A stretch of 64,000 bases of DNA from Bog-473 sp049513455 (GTDB taxonomy: Bacteria; Actinomycetota; Acidimicrobiia; Acidimicrobiales; RAAP-2). The position numbers and the translations under genes were made by a program. The notes under the pieces are model-generated. The model ran no database searches. It saw nothing but the letters and a program-made list of their open reading frames with translations, and was not told where the DNA came from. Below, piece by piece: positions 62,427 through 64,000 of this stretch. The DNA is taken from NCBI GenBank assembly GCA_049513455.1, contig JBEKWB010000006.1, positions 1-64,000 of the forward strand. The letters are read 5' to 3'. The number at the start of each line of letters is the position of its first letter. Within the stretch, counting starts at the first letter, position 1.

Positions 62427-63271
62427 CGATCCACGTCCCGGTGGAACACCGACACCGGGTAACCGTGCGCGCCGATCCGCTCCCCCAGCGCCTCGGCCAG
62501 CGCCACCGAACGGTGGCGGCCCCCGGTGCACCCGAGGGCAATGGTCAGGTACGACTTCCCCTCCCGCACGAACGACGGGAGGATCCCCGTCAACAGCCCG
62601 TCGACCTTCTCGAGGAAGTCCTTGGTCTCGGGTTGGGAGAGCACGTAGTCGCGCACGGGGTCGTCGAGGCCGCTGAAAGGCCGCAGCTCCTCGATCCAGA
62701 ACGGGTTGGGGAGGAAGCGGCAGTCGAAGACCACGTCCACATCGAGGGGGAGGCCGTACTTGTACCCGAACGACACCACCGAGGTGCGCATGGACGTCGC
62801 CCCGCCCTCGTCGCCGAACGCCTCCAGCACGCGAGAGCGCAGCTGGTTGGTGTTGAGCTCGCCGGTGTCGATCAGGAGATCGGCCTGGTCGCGCACCGGC
62901 GCCAGGAGCCGCCGTTCGTCGGCGATCGACTCCTCCACGCCCCGGGCGGCCAGCGGGTGCCGGCGGCGGGTGCCCTCGTAGCGCCGGAGGAGCACCTCGT
63001 CACTCGCATCGAGGAAGAGGACCCGCACCCGGTTCCCGTTGCTCCGCAGCGCCTCGAGCACCCCGGGGACCTCCCCGAGATCCCCGCCCCGGCCGATGAC
63101 CAGCGCCACCCGCTCTATCTCCGCGCCGGGCAGGTTGACCATTTCGGCCATCTTCTCGATCAGGACGGCCGGCAGGTTGTCGATGACGAACCAGCCCAGG
63201 TCCTCGAGCGAATCGGCCGCGGTGGAACGTCCCGCCCCCGACATCCCCGTCACCACGAGGAACTCGCTCAC
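62423..63271 (-). CDS. rapZ: RapZ-family RNase adapter / nucleotide-binding protein
   Basis: The start is GTG 63271, whose GTGA overlaps the uvrC stop (282 aa). Walker A is 'VVTGMSGAGRSTAADSLEDLGWFVIDNLP', Walker B-like 'RVLFLDASDEVLLRRYEGTRRRHPLA', and the C-terminal domain has 'SFGYKYGLPLDVDVVFDCRFLPNPFW', 'SYLTIALGCTGGRHRSVALAEALGERI' and 'HRDVDR'. In E. coli RapZ binds glucosamine-6-phosphate and steers sRNA decay; in actinobacteria the role is less clear. It is strictly conserved between uvrC and yvcK. Confidence 0.95.
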   Translation of the reverse strand: MSEFLVVTGMSGAGRSTAADSLEDLGWFVIDNLPAVLIEKMAEMVNLPGAEIERVALVIGRGGDLGEVPGVLEALRSNGNRVRVLFLDASDEVLLRRYEGTRRRHPLAARGVEESIADERRLLAPVRDQADLLIDTGELNTNQLRSRVLEAFGDEGGATSMRTSVVSFGYKYGLPLDVDVVFDCRFLPNPFWIEELRPFSGLDDPVRDYVLSQPETKDFLEKVDGLLTGILPSFVREGKSYLTIALGCTGGRHRSVALAEALGERIGAHGYPVSVFHRDVDR

Positions 63272-64000
63272 TGTTTCCTCATCGACTGGGACCGCACGCC
63301 CTCGTACACGGCGATCGCCACCTGTTCGGGCAGCCACGGCAGCCCCATCAGCTCCTCCAGCGGGGCCGACCGGACGGCGTTGACGCCCCCCAGCTCCTTG
63401 ACCAGCCGCGCCCGGCGCGCCGGGCCCAGGCCGGGGATCCCGTCCAGGACGCTTCTGGTCATGCGCTTGCCCCGCGTCTCGCGGTGGAAGGTGATGGCGA
63501 AGCGGTGGGCCTCGTCCCGGACCCGCTGGAGGAGGTAGAGGGCATCGGACCCGCGCCGCAGGCGGACGGGTTCGGGCGAGCCGGGGCGGTAGACCTCCTC
63601 GAACTGCTTGGCCAACGCCGCCAGCTCCACCTGGTCCTCCAGCCCGAGCTCCCTCACCACCCGTTCGGCCACCCCGAGCTGCCCCTTGCCGCCGTCGACC
63701 ACCAAGAGGTTGGGGCGATAGGCGAAGCGGCGGGGGCGGACCTGGTCGGGCGCGGCCGCGGGGGGTGGCTCCTTGAGCGCCGAGAGGCGGCGGGTCAGGA
63801 CCTCCTCCATGGCGGCGTAGTCGTCGTTGCCCCGCACCGTCTTGACCTTGAAGCGACGGTAGTCGGACCGCTTGACCAGGCCGTCCTCGAGCACGACCAT
63901 GGAGCCCACGTAGTCGGTCCCCTGCAGGTGGCTCATGTCGAAGCACTCGATCCGCAGCGGGGCCTCCCGCAGGTGCAGCGCCGCCTGCAGCTCGGTGAGC
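63268..64000 (-). CDS. uvrC: Excinuclease ABC subunit C, 3' part (5' end outside window)
   Basis: The frame runs off the right edge. Visible residues start 'LTELQAALHLREAPLRIECF' and continue 'DMSHLQGTDYVGSMVVLEDG', 'SDYRRFKVKTVRGNDDYAAM', 'NLLVVDGGKGQLGVAERVV' (nuclease domain acidic residues), 'AHRFAITFHRETRGKR', and a C-terminal helix-hairpin-helix 'LDGIPGLGPARRARLVKELG'. UvrC makes both incisions in nucleotide excision repair. About 243 of the usual 620 or so residues are present. The stop overlaps rapZ by 4 bp. Confidence 0.96.
   Translation of the reverse strand, partial: LTELQAALHLREAPLRIECFDMSHLQGTDYVGSMVVLEDGLVKRSDYRRFKVKTVRGNDDYAAMEEVLTRRLSALKEPPPAAAPDQVRPRRFAYRPNLLVVDGGKGQLGVAERVVRELGLEDQVELAALAKQFEEVYRPGSPEPVRLRRGSDALYLLQRVRDEAHRFAITFHRETRGKRMTRSVLDGIPGLGPARRARLVKELGGVNAVRSAPLEELMGLPWLPEQVAIAVYEGVRSQSMRKQ

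Noticed and set aside
1..64000. CRISPR array, prophage or biosynthetic gene cluster
   Set aside because: No regularly spaced short repeats, phage structural genes, PKS/NRPS modules or cas genes are visible.

Overview
The window is high-GC actinobacterial DNA, most likely from an Acidimicrobiia-type lineage of Actinomycetota. Three things point there. It has a complete decaprenylphosphoryl-arabinose (DPA) trio (UbiA-type phosphoribosyltransferase, DprE1, DprE2). It has the actinobacterial cluster uvrC-rapZ-yvcK-gap-pgk-tpiA-secG. It has a secreted protein built from 'GYWxVxxDGGVFxFGDA' repeats, which are very common in Acidimicrobiia. The phylum is secure; the class is an inference.

Layout. 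1-4.3 kb: a phosphodiester-glycosidase-like gene cut by the left edge, then the DPA operon. 4.3-8.9 kb: a b561-like membrane protein, an Amidase_3 protein, DedA and a GT87 mannosyltransferase (cell envelope). 9-14 kb: an electron-transfer module (ferric-reductase-like flavocytochrome, FMN-binding protein, ApbE flavin transferase) facing an OmpR-type two-component system. 14.5-24.6 kb: a decayed histidine kinase, an MgtA-like P-type ATPase, a fused [2Fe-2S]/molybdenum hydroxylase, a GltB-like FMN oxidoreductase and a PAS-PAS-PAS-GGDEF diguanylate cyclase.

24.6-56.3 kb is an accessory region, rich in broken genes and mobile-element fragments (IS256 and ISL3 remnants). Its intact genes look like a hypoxia/dormancy programme: NfeD and SPFH proteins, nicotinamidase-like hydrolase and PncB (NAD salvage, beside a wrecked nadE), a triple-BON protein, a DevS/DosT-like GAF histidine kinase, two GAF-ANTAR proteins, a PPDK-like protein in operon with a DUF47 fusion, PEP synthase and an acetyl-CoA hydrolase/transferase. 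A 14-bp near-palindrome close to GGGACCTTCGGCCC occurs in at least seven intergenic places here. It has the same length and outer half-sites as the mycobacterial DosR/DevR box (GGGACTTTAGTCCC), and I propose that it ties these genes into one regulon.

56.3-64 kb is core genome on the minus strand: tRNA-Leu(GAG), an extracellular solute-binding protein, secG, tpiA, pgk, gap, yvcK, rapZ and the 3' part of uvrC. Junctions are mostly 1-4 bp overlaps. whiA, usually found between yvcK and gap in actinobacteria, is absent from that position.

Many accessory ORFs carry frameshifts while the core genes do not. This suggests real decay, though single-base assembly errors (for example at a T6 run) cannot be excluded from the sequence alone.
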